DNA of 64,000 nucleotides, from contig NZ_CP054691.1 in the NCBI RefSeq assembly GCF_013348785.1, forward strand, positions 1,922,001 to 1,986,000, given 5' to 3'. Shown here in pieces: positions 29,289-39,857 of this stretch. Position numbers and translations under genes: made by a program. Each line of letters begins with the position of its first letter. Position 1 is the stretch's first letter. This stretch comes from Gordonia sp. X0973. GTDB taxonomy: Bacteria > Actinomycetota > Actinomycetes > Mycobacteriales > Mycobacteriaceae. The notes beneath the pieces are model-generated. The model was given only the letters and a program-made list of their open reading frames with translations. It was not told where the DNA came from and did no database searches.

Positions 29289-29354
29289 TCCTCCCGCACG
29301 AATCCGCATGTCCCGATGAAGTTTCGTCGGGAAATGCGGATTTCTGCGGGAGGA
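29289..29354. repeat. Nearly perfect 66-bp palindrome between qor and ctaB
   Basis: The arms 29289-29320 and 29323-29354 pair over 32 positions with four mismatches (two of them G-U capable in RNA) and a 2-base loop. Outer arms are TCCTCCCGCA and TGCGGGAGGA, then AATCCGCAT and ATGCGGATT, then TCCCGA and TCGGGA. It starts 2 bases after the qor stop and ends 15 bases before the end of ctaB, so it is placed as a two-way terminator. Its length and symmetry also fit a small dispersed palindromic element. Confidence 0.85.
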
Positions 29355-29369
29355 GGCTCGCGCCCCCGG

Positions 29370-30338
29370 TCAGGAGAAGTACGACGCGATGGTCGGCAGG
29401 TTGAAGACCGCGTCGATCGCCAGGCCGCAGAACAGGGCGGCCAGGTATTCGTTGGATTGCAGGAAGACCTTGAGCGGCACGACTTCCTTGCCCTGCCGGG
29501 TCTCCCGGTAGAGCTTCCACACGCGTTGCGCGAACCAGGCGCCGGCCAGGATCGCGATCGCGGCGTACACGGCCCCGGCCTTGGGGATGAGGACGAACGA
29601 CGTCGCCACGGTGGCCAGCGTGTAGATCACCATCTGCCTGGTGACCTGCTCCTCGGTGGCCACCACCGGCAGCATCGGCACGCCTGCCGCCTCGTAGTCC
29701 TCGCGGTAGCGCATGGCCAGCGCCCAGGTGTGCGGCGGCGTCCAGAAGAAGATCACCAGGAACAACATCACCGGTTGCCAGTCCAGATGTCCGGTCACCG
29801 CGGCCCAGCCCACCAGGGTCGGCATGCAACCGGCGGCACCGCCCCACACGACGTTCTGCGAGGTGCGGCGCTTGAGGATCAACGTGTAGACGCCGACGTA
29901 GAAGGCGATGGTGATCATCACCAACACGGCGGCCAGCAGATTCGCGAACTGCCACAGGACGACGAAGGACGCGATGCCCAGGAGGATGCCGAACACCAGG
30001 GCGGCCCGGGGCGTGACGGCGTGGCGGGCCAACGGACGCCGCTGCGTGCGCCGCATCTTCTGGTCGATGTCCGCGTCGGCGACCATGTTGAGCGTGTTCG
30101 CGCTGGCCGCGCCGAGCCAGCCGCCGATCAGCGTCGCGACGACCAGGCCGAAGTGCACGTGACTGCGGTCGGCCTGCAGCATCACCGGGATGGTCGCGAC
30201 GAGGAGGAGTTCGATGACGCGGGGCTTGGTCAGCGCAACGTAGGCGCCGAGCACGTCGCGGACCCGCCCGGCGAGCGACTTCTCCGGCGAGTGACCGGCC
30301 ACCGGGCTGTCGACGCCCGCGCGTTCACTGCTCAACAC
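29370..30338 (-). CDS. ctaB: Protoheme IX farnesyltransferase (heme O synthase)
   Basis: Adds farnesyl to protoheme to form heme O. 322 residues, about nine membrane helices. The prenyl-diphosphate motif [20 protein letters not shown] (about 82-101) has the NxxxDxxxD pattern, and a second aspartate-rich loop with [13 protein letters not shown] is at about 212. The GTG start at 30338 follows GGAG with good spacing; an ATG two bases upstream is out of frame and blocked at once. The heme O product feeds ctaA. It is divergent from the orphan gene at 30539 over a 200-base gap in which I see no clear regulatory motif. Confidence 0.95.
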   Translation of the reverse strand: MLSSERAGVDSPVAGHSPEKSLAGRVRDVLGAYVALTKPRVIELLLVATIPVMLQADRSHVHFGLVVATLIGGWLGAASANTLNMVADADIDQKMRRTQRRPLARHAVTPRAALVFGILLGIASFVVLWQFANLLAAVLVMITIAFYVGVYTLILKRRTSQNVVWGGAAGCMPTLVGWAAVTGHLDWQPVMLFLVIFFWTPPHTWALAMRYREDYEAAGVPMLPVVATEEQVTRQMVIYTLATVATSFVLIPKAGAVYAAIAILAGAWFAQRVWKLYRETRQGKEVVPLKVFLQSNEYLAALFCGLAIDAVFNLPTIASYFS

Positions 30339-30538
30339 ATCACTCCGCTTGTCCGACTACCTGCTGCCTGCTGGCGATCCGCTCGCCGGGCCGAAAGGCC
30401 CGGGGCCGCACTACTACGGAGTGTAGACCCGGAGTCCCCGCGCCAAGGAATCGCCCGTATCGCGATCAGTTCGAGCGACGCGCCGAACATGGGAGTCTTC
30501 CTCCCCGTCTTCTTTATGGGCTACTCGGTTTCTTCGCC

Positions 30539-31222
30539 TTGCTGATACTCGGCGCGTACATCGCCACCCCTGACGAGGCACCTGCCGGCGCGAAGTATGT
30601 GTTGGTGGGACTACTTGTCGGAATCGCCGCGTGTTGGGGGCTGCTGAGAGTGTCTCGCCGGCGCGGTGCGGTCAGCATCAGCGCGCCGGGTCTGGCCATT
30701 GCGGCTGTCGCCTGCCTCGTTGTCTTCGTCGGTGGGCTCGTCGTCTTCAGCCTGGTGTCGCACTACGTTCATGTCCCCCGACCCATCGGACGAGCAGCGG
30801 TCTTGGCTTGGATACTCACCGGCCCAGCTGCGACCGGAACCGTCCTACGGGTGACAGCGGCGCGGACCCATCTGTTCTCCGCGAATGGGCATGGAGTGAC
30901 GGTCCGGAACCGCCGACTCCCCTGGCCCACCATCTCAACCGTTGTCGTCGCGCCCGGCCGAAACCCCGGAACCGCAGAGTTGGGTGTCGCCGTCAACCGC
31001 CTGATACCCGATCCGTTGCCGCTGCTACCAGGCGAGAACCTCTCGGATCTTCCCTACCGGGTCGTCGTTCCCGCTGGCAGAGTCGACATGGAACAGCTCC
31101 GACGAATGGTCGAACAATCGGGGCAGCCCGGGGTCCTCCTCGTCGAGCGCACCTACGCGGGCAACGTCGTGCGCGGCACCTCACGCCCGACCAACTCGCC
31201 CTACCCTCCCTACCCGCGCTGA
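30539..31222 (+). CDS. Orphan membrane protein of unknown function, start uncertain
   Basis: 227 codons from a TTG, with segments at about 17-35 and 50-72 that look membrane-spanning, then a soluble C-terminal half (about 95-227) ending in a Pro-rich tail. The same frame stays open upstream to about 30340 and reads LLYGLLGFFALLILGAYIA across the TTG, a good first membrane helix that the TTG start would cut. No ATG, GTG or TTG lies upstream in frame. ATGs at 30489 and 30516 are in another frame that closes at the TTG. A frameshift, a sequence error or a rare start is possible. Codon use is less biased than its neighbours (CTA, CTT, AGA, TAT, GGA occur), which hints at acquisition. Confidence 0.55.
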   Translation: MLILGAYIATPDEAPAGAKYVLVGLLVGIAACWGLLRVSRRRGAVSISAPGLAIAAVACLVVFVGGLVVFSLVSHYVHVPRPIGRAAVLAWILTGPAATGTVLRVTAARTHLFSANGHGVTVRNRRLPWPTISTVVVAPGRNPGTAELGVAVNRLIPDPLPLLPGENLSDLPYRVVVPAGRVDMEQLRRMVEQSGQPGVLLVERTYAGNVVRGTSRPTNSPYPPYPR

Positions 31223-31226
31223 TCCG

Positions 31227-31257
31227 GGGGTTGTCGGACTAGGCTGGTGGCAACCCC
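31227..31257. promoter_or_regulatory. tkt promoter region with interrupted palindrome
   Basis: GGGGTTG-N17-CAACCCC, perfect 7-bp arms, encloses the candidate -10 TAGGCT (31240-31245). A CAGGAG ribosome site follows before the GTG at 31288. This could be an operator for the pentose phosphate operon or the end of the upstream gene's transcript. Confidence 0.4.
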
Positions 31258-31287
31258 GTCACGCCCATTTCAGGAGAACGCACCACC

Positions 31288-33375
<2,088 letters not shown>

Positions 33376-33409
33376 CGCGGGCGCGACGCGAGAAAACGAA
33401 GGAGTGACC

Positions 33410-34525
33410 ATGAGCACCAACGAGCGCTTGGCGCAGCTGAGCGAGGCCGGTGTATCGGTCTGGCTTGACGATCTCTCGCGCGATCTGCTGCGCAGCGGTC
33501 GTCTGGCCGAGCTGATCGCGACGCGGTCGGTGGTCGGCGTGACGACCAACCCCTCGATCTTCCAGGCCGCGCTCTCGAAGGGCGACAGCTACGCCGATCA
33601 GGTGGCCGCACTCGCCGCTTCCGGGGCCGACGTCGACGCCGCGATCCGGACCATCACCACCGACGACGTGCGGGACGCCTGCGACGTGTTCGCACCGGTC
33701 TTCGCCGAGTCCGACGGGGTCGACGGCCGGGTGTCGATCGAGGTGGATCCCCGCCTCGCGCACGACACCGACGGCACGGTGGCCCAGGCGATCGAGCTGT
33801 GGCAGGCGGTCGACCGGCCGAATCTGCTCATCAAGATCCCGGCGACTCGTGCCGGTCTGCCGGCGATCACCCGGGTCCTCGCCGAGGGCATCAGCGTGAA
33901 CGTGACGCTGATCTTCTCCGGGGAGCGATACGGCGAGGTGATCGAGGCCTACCTCGCCGGCCTCGACGCCGCGCTGGCCGCCGGTCGCGACATCGCCGAC
34001 CTGCATTCGGTGGCCTCCTTCTTCGTCTCCCGCGTCGACACCGAGGTGGACAAGCGACTCGAGGCCATCGGCACCGAGGAGGCCCTCGCGTTGCGCGGCA
34101 AGGCCGCATTGGCCAATGCGCGCCTGGCCTACGCCCGTTACCTGGAGGTGTTCACCAAGGAGGTGCGCTTCCCCGATCTCGCCGGACACGGGGCTCGCCC
34201 GCAGCGGGCGCTGTGGGCGTCGACGGGGACCAAGAATCCCGATTACCCCGACACCCTGTACGTCTCCGAACTCGTCGCCCCCGACACGGTCAACACCATG
34301 CCGGGCAAGACGATGGAGGCCTTCGCCGACCACGGCTGGGTCGACGCCTCCTCGATCATCGGGCAGGAGGCCGCGGCGCGCGAGGTGATGGCCCGGGTGG
34401 CGGCGGTCGGCGTCGACCTCGACGACGTCTTCGCCCAACTGGAGACCGAGGGCGTCGCCAAGTTCATCGACGCCTGGAACGAACTGCTCGCCGCCACCTC
34501 CGACCAGCTCAAGACCAAGGCCTGA
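33410..34525 (+). CDS. tal: Transaldolase
   Basis: 371 residues, the long actinobacterial form. The Schiff-base lysine is Lys142 in [12 protein letters not shown]. Other conserved stretches are [13 protein letters not shown] near residue 44 and [17 protein letters not shown] near 266. I chose the ATG at 33410 because AAGGAG (33399-33404) is 5 bases before it; the in-frame GTG at 33404 overlaps that site. It follows tkt by 34 bases and precedes zwf by 3. Confidence 0.97.
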   Translation: MSTNERLAQLSEAGVSVWLDDLSRDLLRSGRLAELIATRSVVGVTTNPSIFQAALSKGDSYADQVAALAASGADVDAAIRTITTDDVRDACDVFAPVFAESDGVDGRVSIEVDPRLAHDTDGTVAQAIELWQAVDRPNLLIKIPATRAGLPAITRVLAEGISVNVTLIFSGERYGEVIEAYLAGLDAALAAGRDIADLHSVASFFVSRVDTEVDKRLEAIGTEEALALRGKAALANARLAYARYLEVFTKEVRFPDLAGHGARPQRALWASTGTKNPDYPDTLYVSELVAPDTVNTMPGKTMEAFADHGWVDASSIIGQEAAAREVMARVAAVGVDLDDVFAQLETEGVAKFIDAWNELLAATSDQLKTKA

Positions 34526-34528
34526 CGC

Positions 34529-36073
34529 GTGTCGCCCGCCCGCTCCGGCCGTCGGCCGGCCAACCCGCTGCGCGACGACCACGACAAGCGGCTGCCCCGG
34601 ATCGCCGGCCCCTGCAGCATGGTCATCTTCGGCGTCACCGGCGACCTGGCCCGCCGCAAACTGATGCCGGCGATCTACGACCTGGCCAACCGAGGTCTGC
34701 TGCCCACCGGATTCGCCCTGGTCGGCTTCGCGCGGCGCGACTGGGTCGACGAGGACTTCGCGCAGATCGTGCACGACGCGGTCCGGGAGAACTCCCGCAC
34801 CCCGTTCCGCGAAGAGGTGTGGCGCGAGTTGGCCAAGGGGTTCCGCTTCGTGCAGGGGACGTTCGACGACGACGATGCCTTCACCCGGCTCTCGGACACG
34901 CTCGCCGCCCTCGACGCCGAACGCGGGACCGACGGCAACCACGCCTTCTACCTGTCGATCCCGCCCAACGCCTTCCCCGTCGTCTGCGACCAGCTCAAAC
35001 GGTCCGGGTTGGCCGCACCCCGCGACGGAAGGTGGCGGCGCGTCGTCATCGAGAAGCCCTTCGGCCACGACCTGGCCAGCGCCCGCAAGCTCAACGCGGT
35101 GGTCAACAGCGTGTTCCCCGAGCAGTCGGTGTTCCGCATCGACCACTATCTCGGCAAGGAGACAGTCCAGAACATCCTGGCGCTGCGATTCGCCAACCAG
35201 CTCTTCGACCCGGTCTGGAGCGCCCACTACATCGACCACGTGCAGATCACGATGGCCGAGGACATCGGGCTGGGCGGGCGCGCCGGTTACTACGACGGCA
35301 TCGGCGCGGCCCGCGACGTCATCCAGAACCACCTCCTGCAGCTGTTGGCGCTGGTGGCGATGGAGGAACCGGTCTCCTTCGCCCCGGCCGAACTGCAGGC
35401 GGAGAAGATCAAAGTCCTCTCGGCGACGCGCAACATCCTGCCGATCGCCGAGAATTCGGCGCGCGGCCAGTACGGGCCGGGCTGGCAGGGCAACGAGAAG
35501 GTCTGCGGACTCCTCGAAGAGGAGGGCTTCTCCAAAGAGTCGACCACCGAGACCTACGCCGCGATCGCCCTGGAGGTCGACACCCGGCGATGGGCCGGCG
35601 TCCCCTTCTACCTGCGCACCGGCAAGCGATTGGGGCGGCGCGTCACCGAGATCGCCCTCGTCTTCAAGCGCGCACCCCATCTGCCGTTCGACTCGACCAT
35701 GACGGCGGAACTCGGCCAGAACGCCCTGGTCATCCGCGTCCAGCCCGACGAGGGGGTGACCCTGCGCTTCGGTTCCAAGGTTCCCGGCTCGTCGATGGAG
35801 GTCCGCGACGTGAACATGGACTTCAGCTACGGCGAGGCGTTCACCGAATCCTCGCCGGAGGCGTATGAACGCCTCATCCTCGACGTCCTGCTCGGCGAAC
35901 CCTCGCTGTTCCCGGTGAACGAGGAGGTCGAGTTGTCGTGGCACATCCTCGACCCCGTTCTCGACGACTGGGCCCGCAAGGGCAAGCCGGAGACCTACGA
36001 ATCGGGCACCTGGGGGCCGCACAGCGCCGACGAGATGATGACCCGGACCGGCCGTTCCTGGCGGCGCCCATGA
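34529..36073 (+). CDS. zwf: Glucose-6-phosphate 1-dehydrogenase
   Basis: First and NADPH-producing step of the oxidative branch. 514 residues. The nucleotide-binding start is IFGVTGDLARRKLMPAIYDL (about 32-51). The active site motif is RIDHYLGKE with Asp205, His206 and Tyr207. The GTG start lies 3 bases after the tal stop. In corynebacteria and mycobacteria Zwf needs OpcA for full activity, and opcA follows here. Its stop overlaps a 16-codon frame that runs to opcA. Confidence 0.98.
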   Translation: MSPARSGRRPANPLRDDHDKRLPRIAGPCSMVIFGVTGDLARRKLMPAIYDLANRGLLPTGFALVGFARRDWVDEDFAQIVHDAVRENSRTPFREEVWRELAKGFRFVQGTFDDDDAFTRLSDTLAALDAERGTDGNHAFYLSIPPNAFPVVCDQLKRSGLAAPRDGRWRRVVIEKPFGHDLASARKLNAVVNSVFPEQSVFRIDHYLGKETVQNILALRFANQLFDPVWSAHYIDHVQITMAEDIGLGGRAGYYDGIGAARDVIQNHLLQLLALVAMEEPVSFAPAELQAEKIKVLSATRNILPIAENSARGQYGPGWQGNEKVCGLLEEEGFSKESTTETYAAIALEVDTRRWAGVPFYLRTGKRLGRRVTEIALVFKRAPHLPFDSTMTAELGQNALVIRVQPDEGVTLRFGSKVPGSSMEVRDVNMDFSYGEAFTESSPEAYERLILDVLLGEPSLFPVNEEVELSWHILDPVLDDWARKGKPETYESGTWGPHSADEMMTRTGRSWRRP

Positions 36074-36120
36074 GCGGGTTCACCGGATCCAACGACGGCG
36101 GTAGCGAGGTGGCGCAGTGA
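36070..36120 (+). other. 16-codon bridging frame between zwf and opcA
   Basis: An ATG overlapping the zwf stop (ATGA) opens 16 codons (MSGFTGSNDGGSEVAQ) whose TGA overlaps the opcA GTG as GTGA. Both joints are 4-base overlaps, the arrangement of translational coupling. I see no ribosome site for it, and opcA has its own GAGG, so it may be chance. Confidence 0.3.
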
Positions 36121-37025
36121 TCAAGACCCTGGAAGACACCTCGACCACCGAGGTCTCCAAGCAGTTGGTGCGGATGCGCGACACCGGCGGGGCGCTGACC
36201 CTGGGCCGCGTCCTGACGTTGATCGTCAAGACCGAGCCGGGGGACGACACCGAGGCGGCGATCCGCGCGGCCAACGAGGCGAGTCGCGAACATCCGTGTC
36301 GCGTCATCGTCGCCGCGGCCGCGGACCGGCGCCGCAAGGCGCGCCTCGACGCGGAGATCCGCGTCGGCGGGGACGCCGGGGCATCCGAGGTCGTCGTCCT
36401 GCACCTCTTCGGCGACCTGGGGGCGCACGCCCACTCGGTGGTGACGCCGTTCCTGCTGCCCGACACCCCGATCGTCACCTGGTGGCCGGGCACCGCGCCG
36501 AAGAACCCCGCCAAGGACCGCCTCGGCGCACTCGCCCAGCGGCGGATTCTGGACGGGACCAACCGGTTCGACGCCCAGGGGGTCTTGGCCGCGCGCCTGC
36601 GCAGCTACTCCCCCGGCGACACCGACCTGGCCTGGGCGCAGATCACGCCCTGGCGCGCCCTGCTGGCCGCCGCCTTCGACCGGGTCCCGGCGCGCAAGCC
36701 GACCTCGGTGCGCGTCGCCGGCCCCGGCCCGTCGGTCGGCCTGGACCTGCTCGCCGGTTGGCTCGCCGAATGCCTGCGGGTGCCGACCGAGCGGCTCACC
36801 GGCGACCTGGGCGTCGAGGTCGACTGCGCCGACGGCCTGCTCTCGCTGACCGCCGAGGCCCGCGACACCCTCGTCCGCGATCCCGGCCGGCCCGACGCGC
36901 GGACGCCGTGGCGCGAGCGCACCACCGGTGAATGCCTGGCCGAGGAACTGCGCCGGCTGGACCCGGACGAGACGTACGCCCGCGCCCTGCACGGCACGAA
37001 ACGACTCCTACACACCACGAGGTGA
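36117..37025 (+). CDS. opcA: OpcA, glucose-6-phosphate dehydrogenase assembly protein
   Basis: 302 residues, the typical size. Family stretches: STTEVSKQLVRMRDTGGALT near residue 8, HPCRVIVAAAADRRRKARLD (about 59-78) and PIVTWWPGTAPKNPAKDRLG (about 118-137). It has no catalytic motif of its own and acts by promoting active Zwf, as known from Corynebacterium and cyanobacteria. The GTG start has GAGG 8-9 bases upstream. The pgl gene starts 4 bases after its stop. Confidence 0.96.
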   Translation: MIKTLEDTSTTEVSKQLVRMRDTGGALTLGRVLTLIVKTEPGDDTEAAIRAANEASREHPCRVIVAAAADRRRKARLDAEIRVGGDAGASEVVVLHLFGDLGAHAHSVVTPFLLPDTPIVTWWPGTAPKNPAKDRLGALAQRRILDGTNRFDAQGVLAARLRSYSPGDTDLAWAQITPWRALLAAAFDRVPARKPTSVRVAGPGPSVGLDLLAGWLAECLRVPTERLTGDLGVEVDCADGLLSLTAEARDTLVRDPGRPDARTPWRERTTGECLAEELRRLDPDETYARALHGTKRLLHTTR

Positions 37026-37029
37026 CCCG

Positions 37030-37785
37030 ATGCCCGTCCCCCCGTCGCAAGCCGCTCCGCGCACCGAGATCCATGACACGCGCGACGAGGTGATCACCGC
37101 CGTCGCCGACCGGCTGATCGGGGTGGTCGCCGACGCGCAGCGCGAACGCGGCATCGCCCGCGTGGTGCTGACCGGGGGCAGCAACGGGATCGCCCTGCTG
37201 GAGGCACTCGTCGGGCGCGCCGACGAGATCGACTTCGCCGCGTTGCACCTGTACTTCGGGGACGAGCGGTTCGTCCCCGCGGCCGATCCGGACCGCAACG
37301 CCGGCCAGGCCCGCGCGGCGCTCCTCGACGACCCCGACGCCGCCGGCGCCTCGGTCTTCGAGGTGGCCGCGTCGGACGGCGAATTCGGCGACGACATCGA
37401 CGCCGCGGCCCGGGCCTACGCCGGGGTCGTCGACGCGTTGCCCCCCGGCGCGGACGGCGGCGTCTTCGACGTGCACCTGCTCGGGATGGGCGGCGAGGGC
37501 CACATCAACTCGATCTTCCCGCACTCGGCGGCGGTCGCCGAGCAGCAGGCGTCGGTCGTCGCGGTGACCGATTCGCCGAAGCCGCCGCCGCGCCGGGTCA
37601 CCCTCACCCTGCCCGCGGTGAACGGTTCGCGACACGTCTGGTTCCTCGTGTCCGGTACCGACAAGGCGCAGGCGGTCGCCGCCGGGGTGCGCGGGGCCGA
37701 CCCGGCCGACTGGCCGTGCGCCGGCGCCCACGGACTGCTCGACACCACCTGGTTCCTCGATCGGACCGCGGCGTCTGACCTGTAG
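37030..37785 (+). CDS. pgl: 6-phosphogluconolactonase
   Basis: 251 residues from the ATG at 37030. It hydrolyses the lactone made by Zwf. Landmarks: VVLTGGSNGIALLEAL (about 44-59), LHLYFGDERFVPAADPDRNA (about 73-92) and LLGMGGEGHINSIFPH (about 152-167), the region of the catalytic glutamate and histidine. The usual GHVASLFP form reads GHINSIFP here, a conservative change. It is the last gene of the operon. A GGGGGTCCCCC stretch follows (about 37800), with no convincing loop for a terminator. Confidence 0.96.
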   Translation: MPVPPSQAAPRTEIHDTRDEVITAVADRLIGVVADAQRERGIARVVLTGGSNGIALLEALVGRADEIDFAALHLYFGDERFVPAADPDRNAGQARAALLDDPDAAGASVFEVAASDGEFGDDIDAAARAYAGVVDALPPGADGGVFDVHLLGMGGEGHINSIFPHSAAVAEQQASVVAVTDSPKPPPRRVTLTLPAVNGSRHVWFLVSGTDKAQAVAAGVRGADPADWPCAGAHGLLDTTWFLDRTAASDL

Positions 37786-37867
37786 GGATGTCGCCGCGCG
37801 GGGGTCCCCCTCCCCGGTCCCGAACCGCGATGTAAGTTGGGTCACACACGACTAGGGAGGCGCTCCA

Positions 37868-39511
37868 GTGATCGAATCGACCATGCAAACCGGTGAACTG
37901 ACCATCGCTCGGCTGGTGGAATACAGTCGGCGAACCTTCCCCGAGGCGGGCGTCACCACCTGGACCGGCACCGAGCTGCGCCCGATCACCTTTGCCGAGC
38001 TGGGCGACCAGTCCGCGCAGCTGGCCCACGCGCTCGCGAAGCTCGGCGTGAAGCGCGGCGACCGGGTCGCGACCTTCATGTGGAACAACAACGAGCACCA
38101 GGTCGCCTACGGCGCGATCCCCGGCATGGGGGCCGTGCTGCACACACTCAACCTGCGCCTGTCACCGGAGCAGGCCGTCTTCATCATCAAGCACGCCGAG
38201 GACCGGATCATCCTGGTCGACGCGTCGATCGCGCCCATGCTCGCGGCCTATGTGAAGAACACCCCGAACGTCGAACACGTCATCGTGACCAATGGCCCGG
38301 CGAGCGCTTTCGAGGCCCCCGAGGGTGTCACCGTCCACGCCTACGACGAGCTGATCGCCGGGGAGCCGACCGTCTACGACTGGCCGGAACTCGACGAGAA
38401 GGACGCCGCGGTGATGTGCTACACCTCGGGTACCACCGGGGACCCCAAGGGCGTCGTCTACAGCCACCGCAGCATCTGGCTGCACTCGATGCAGGTCTGT
38501 TCCAGCTCGGGTATGGGACTGGGCAACGGGGACTCGGTGCTGGCGATCGTCCCGATGTTCCACGTCATGTCCTGGGGCCTGCCGTTCGCGGCGATGATGT
38601 CGGGTATCTCGCTGATCATGCCCGATCGCTTCCTGCAGCCCGAGCCGCTGCTGGCGATCATGGCGGCCGCCAAGCCGACCTTCGCCGCCGCGGTCCCGAC
38701 CATCTGGCAGGGCGTGGCCGCCCAGCTGAACGCCGCCCCCCAGGACATCAGCCACCTGCGCGAGGTGGTCGTCGGCGGCGCCGCGGTCCCGCCCGCCATG
38801 ATGAAGCAGTTCGACGATTTCGGCGTCCGCATCGTGCACGCCTGGGGCATGACCGAGACGTCGCCGCTCGGCTCGGTCGCGCGCCCGCCGTTCGGCGTCG
38901 ACGAGGGCGATGCCGAATTCGCGTACCGCGTCAGCCAGGGCCGTTTCCCCGCCTCGGTGCAGGCCCGCCTGATCGGTGACGACGGTCAGGAACTGCCGTG
39001 GGACGGCCAGGCGGCCGGCGAACTGGAGGTCCGTGGACCGTGGATCACCGGCGCCTACTATTCGCCCGAGGGCCCCGTCGCCGACGACTCGAAGTTCCAC
39101 GACGGCTGGCTGCGCACCGGCGACGTCGCGACGATCAGCCCGGACGGGTTCATGACCATCGTCGACCGCACGAAGGATCTCATCAAGACCGGCGGCGAGT
39201 GGATCTCGTCGGTGGAGCTCGAGAACACGATCATGTCGAACCCGGCGGTCACCGAGGCCGCGGTCGTGGCGGTGCCGGATGAGAAATGGGATGAGCGGCC
39301 GTTCGTGCTGGCCGTCGTGGGCGACGAGGCGAATGCCGATCCCGCCAAGTTGCGCGCCCATCTCGCCGACCTGGTCCCACGCTGGCAGCTGCCCGAGCGC
39401 TGGGCCTTCGTCGCCGAGGTGCCCAAGACCTCGGTCGGCAAATTCGACAAGAAGAAGATCCGCGGCGACTACGCCGACAAGGTCTACGAGGTTCTCGAAG
39501 TCCGGGACTGA
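37868..39511 (+). CDS. Acyl-CoA ligase, medium/long-chain fatty acid type (FadD)
   Basis: 547 residues, ANL superfamily. AMP-binding P-loop CYTSGTTGDPKGVVYSH starts at about residue 184. Further motifs are HAWGMTETSPLG (about 322-333), DGWLRTGDVATISPDGF, and the catalytic lysine in SVGKFDKKKIR near the C-terminus. Closest in style to AlkK-like enzymes acting on medium-chain acids. A strong GGAGG lies just before the GTG start, and TAAGTT (37833-37838) is a possible -10. It appears to be a single-gene unit; the copper operon after it has its own promoter. Confidence 0.92.
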   Translation: MIESTMQTGELTIARLVEYSRRTFPEAGVTTWTGTELRPITFAELGDQSAQLAHALAKLGVKRGDRVATFMWNNNEHQVAYGAIPGMGAVLHTLNLRLSPEQAVFIIKHAEDRIILVDASIAPMLAAYVKNTPNVEHVIVTNGPASAFEAPEGVTVHAYDELIAGEPTVYDWPELDEKDAAVMCYTSGTTGDPKGVVYSHRSIWLHSMQVCSSSGMGLGNGDSVLAIVPMFHVMSWGLPFAAMMSGISLIMPDRFLQPEPLLAIMAAAKPTFAAAVPTIWQGVAAQLNAAPQDISHLREVVVGGAAVPPAMMKQFDDFGVRIVHAWGMTETSPLGSVARPPFGVDEGDAEFAYRVSQGRFPASVQARLIGDDGQELPWDGQAAGELEVRGPWITGAYYSPEGPVADDSKFHDGWLRTGDVATISPDGFMTIVDRTKDLIKTGGEWISSVELENTIMSNPAVTEAAVVAVPDEKWDERPFVLAVVGDEANADPAKLRAHLADLVPRWQLPERWAFVAEVPKTSVGKFDKKKIRGDYADKVYEVLEVRD

Positions 39512-39552
39512 GGACGGCGCCCGCAACGTGTCCGAGGTCACCCGGGACCGCC

Positions 39553-39579
39553 TTGCGAGATACCCCCTAGGGGTATAGT
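39553..39579 (+). promoter_or_regulatory. Copper operon promoter with CsoR-type operator (39560-39576)
   Basis: ATACCCC-CTA-GGGGTAT is a perfect 7-bp inverted repeat, the usual form of CsoR boxes. It lies between a -35-like TTGCGA (39553-39558) and -10 TATAGT (39574-39579), so bound repressor would block polymerase. The 15-base spacer is short. No csoR gene is in the window; the regulator must be encoded elsewhere. Confidence 0.8.
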
Positions 39580-39633
39580 TTCGGTGGTGGAGACCCGGCC
39601 GCTTGGCCGGTCCACGACACCGAGGAGGCTGTG

Positions 39634-39846
39634 ATGACCACGGCGGAGTATCGAGTCAGCGGAATGACCTGCGGACACTGCGAGATGTCGGTGCGCGAAG
39701 AGGTCGGCGAGATCCCGGGTGTCACCGGCGTCGACGTCAGCGCCGCGACCGGCGACCTGACCGTCACCGCGACCGGTGCGATCGACGACGCGGCCGTGCT
39801 GGCCGCCGTCGCCGAAGCCGGTTACACCGCGGCTCCCGCCGCCTGA
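39634..39846 (+). CDS. copZ: Copper chaperone CopZ (heavy-metal-associated domain)
   Basis: 70 residues, one HMA domain. The metal site is SGMTCGHCEMSV with cysteines 13 and 16, followed by IPGVTGVDVSAATGDLTV and AEAGYTA. GAGGAGG ends 5 bases before the ATG at 39634, better than the GTG one codon earlier. It delivers Cu(I) to the P-type ATPase encoded two genes later. Confidence 0.95.
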   Translation: MTTAEYRVSGMTCGHCEMSVREEVGEIPGVTGVDVSAATGDLTVTATGAIDDAAVLAAVAEAGYTAAPAA

Positions 39847-39857
39847 GGGCCGTTCCC

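Noticed and set aside
37797..37812. Terminator after pgl at GGGGGTCCCCC
   Set aside because: The symmetric bases leave no room for a loop; as RNA it would not form a stable short hairpin.
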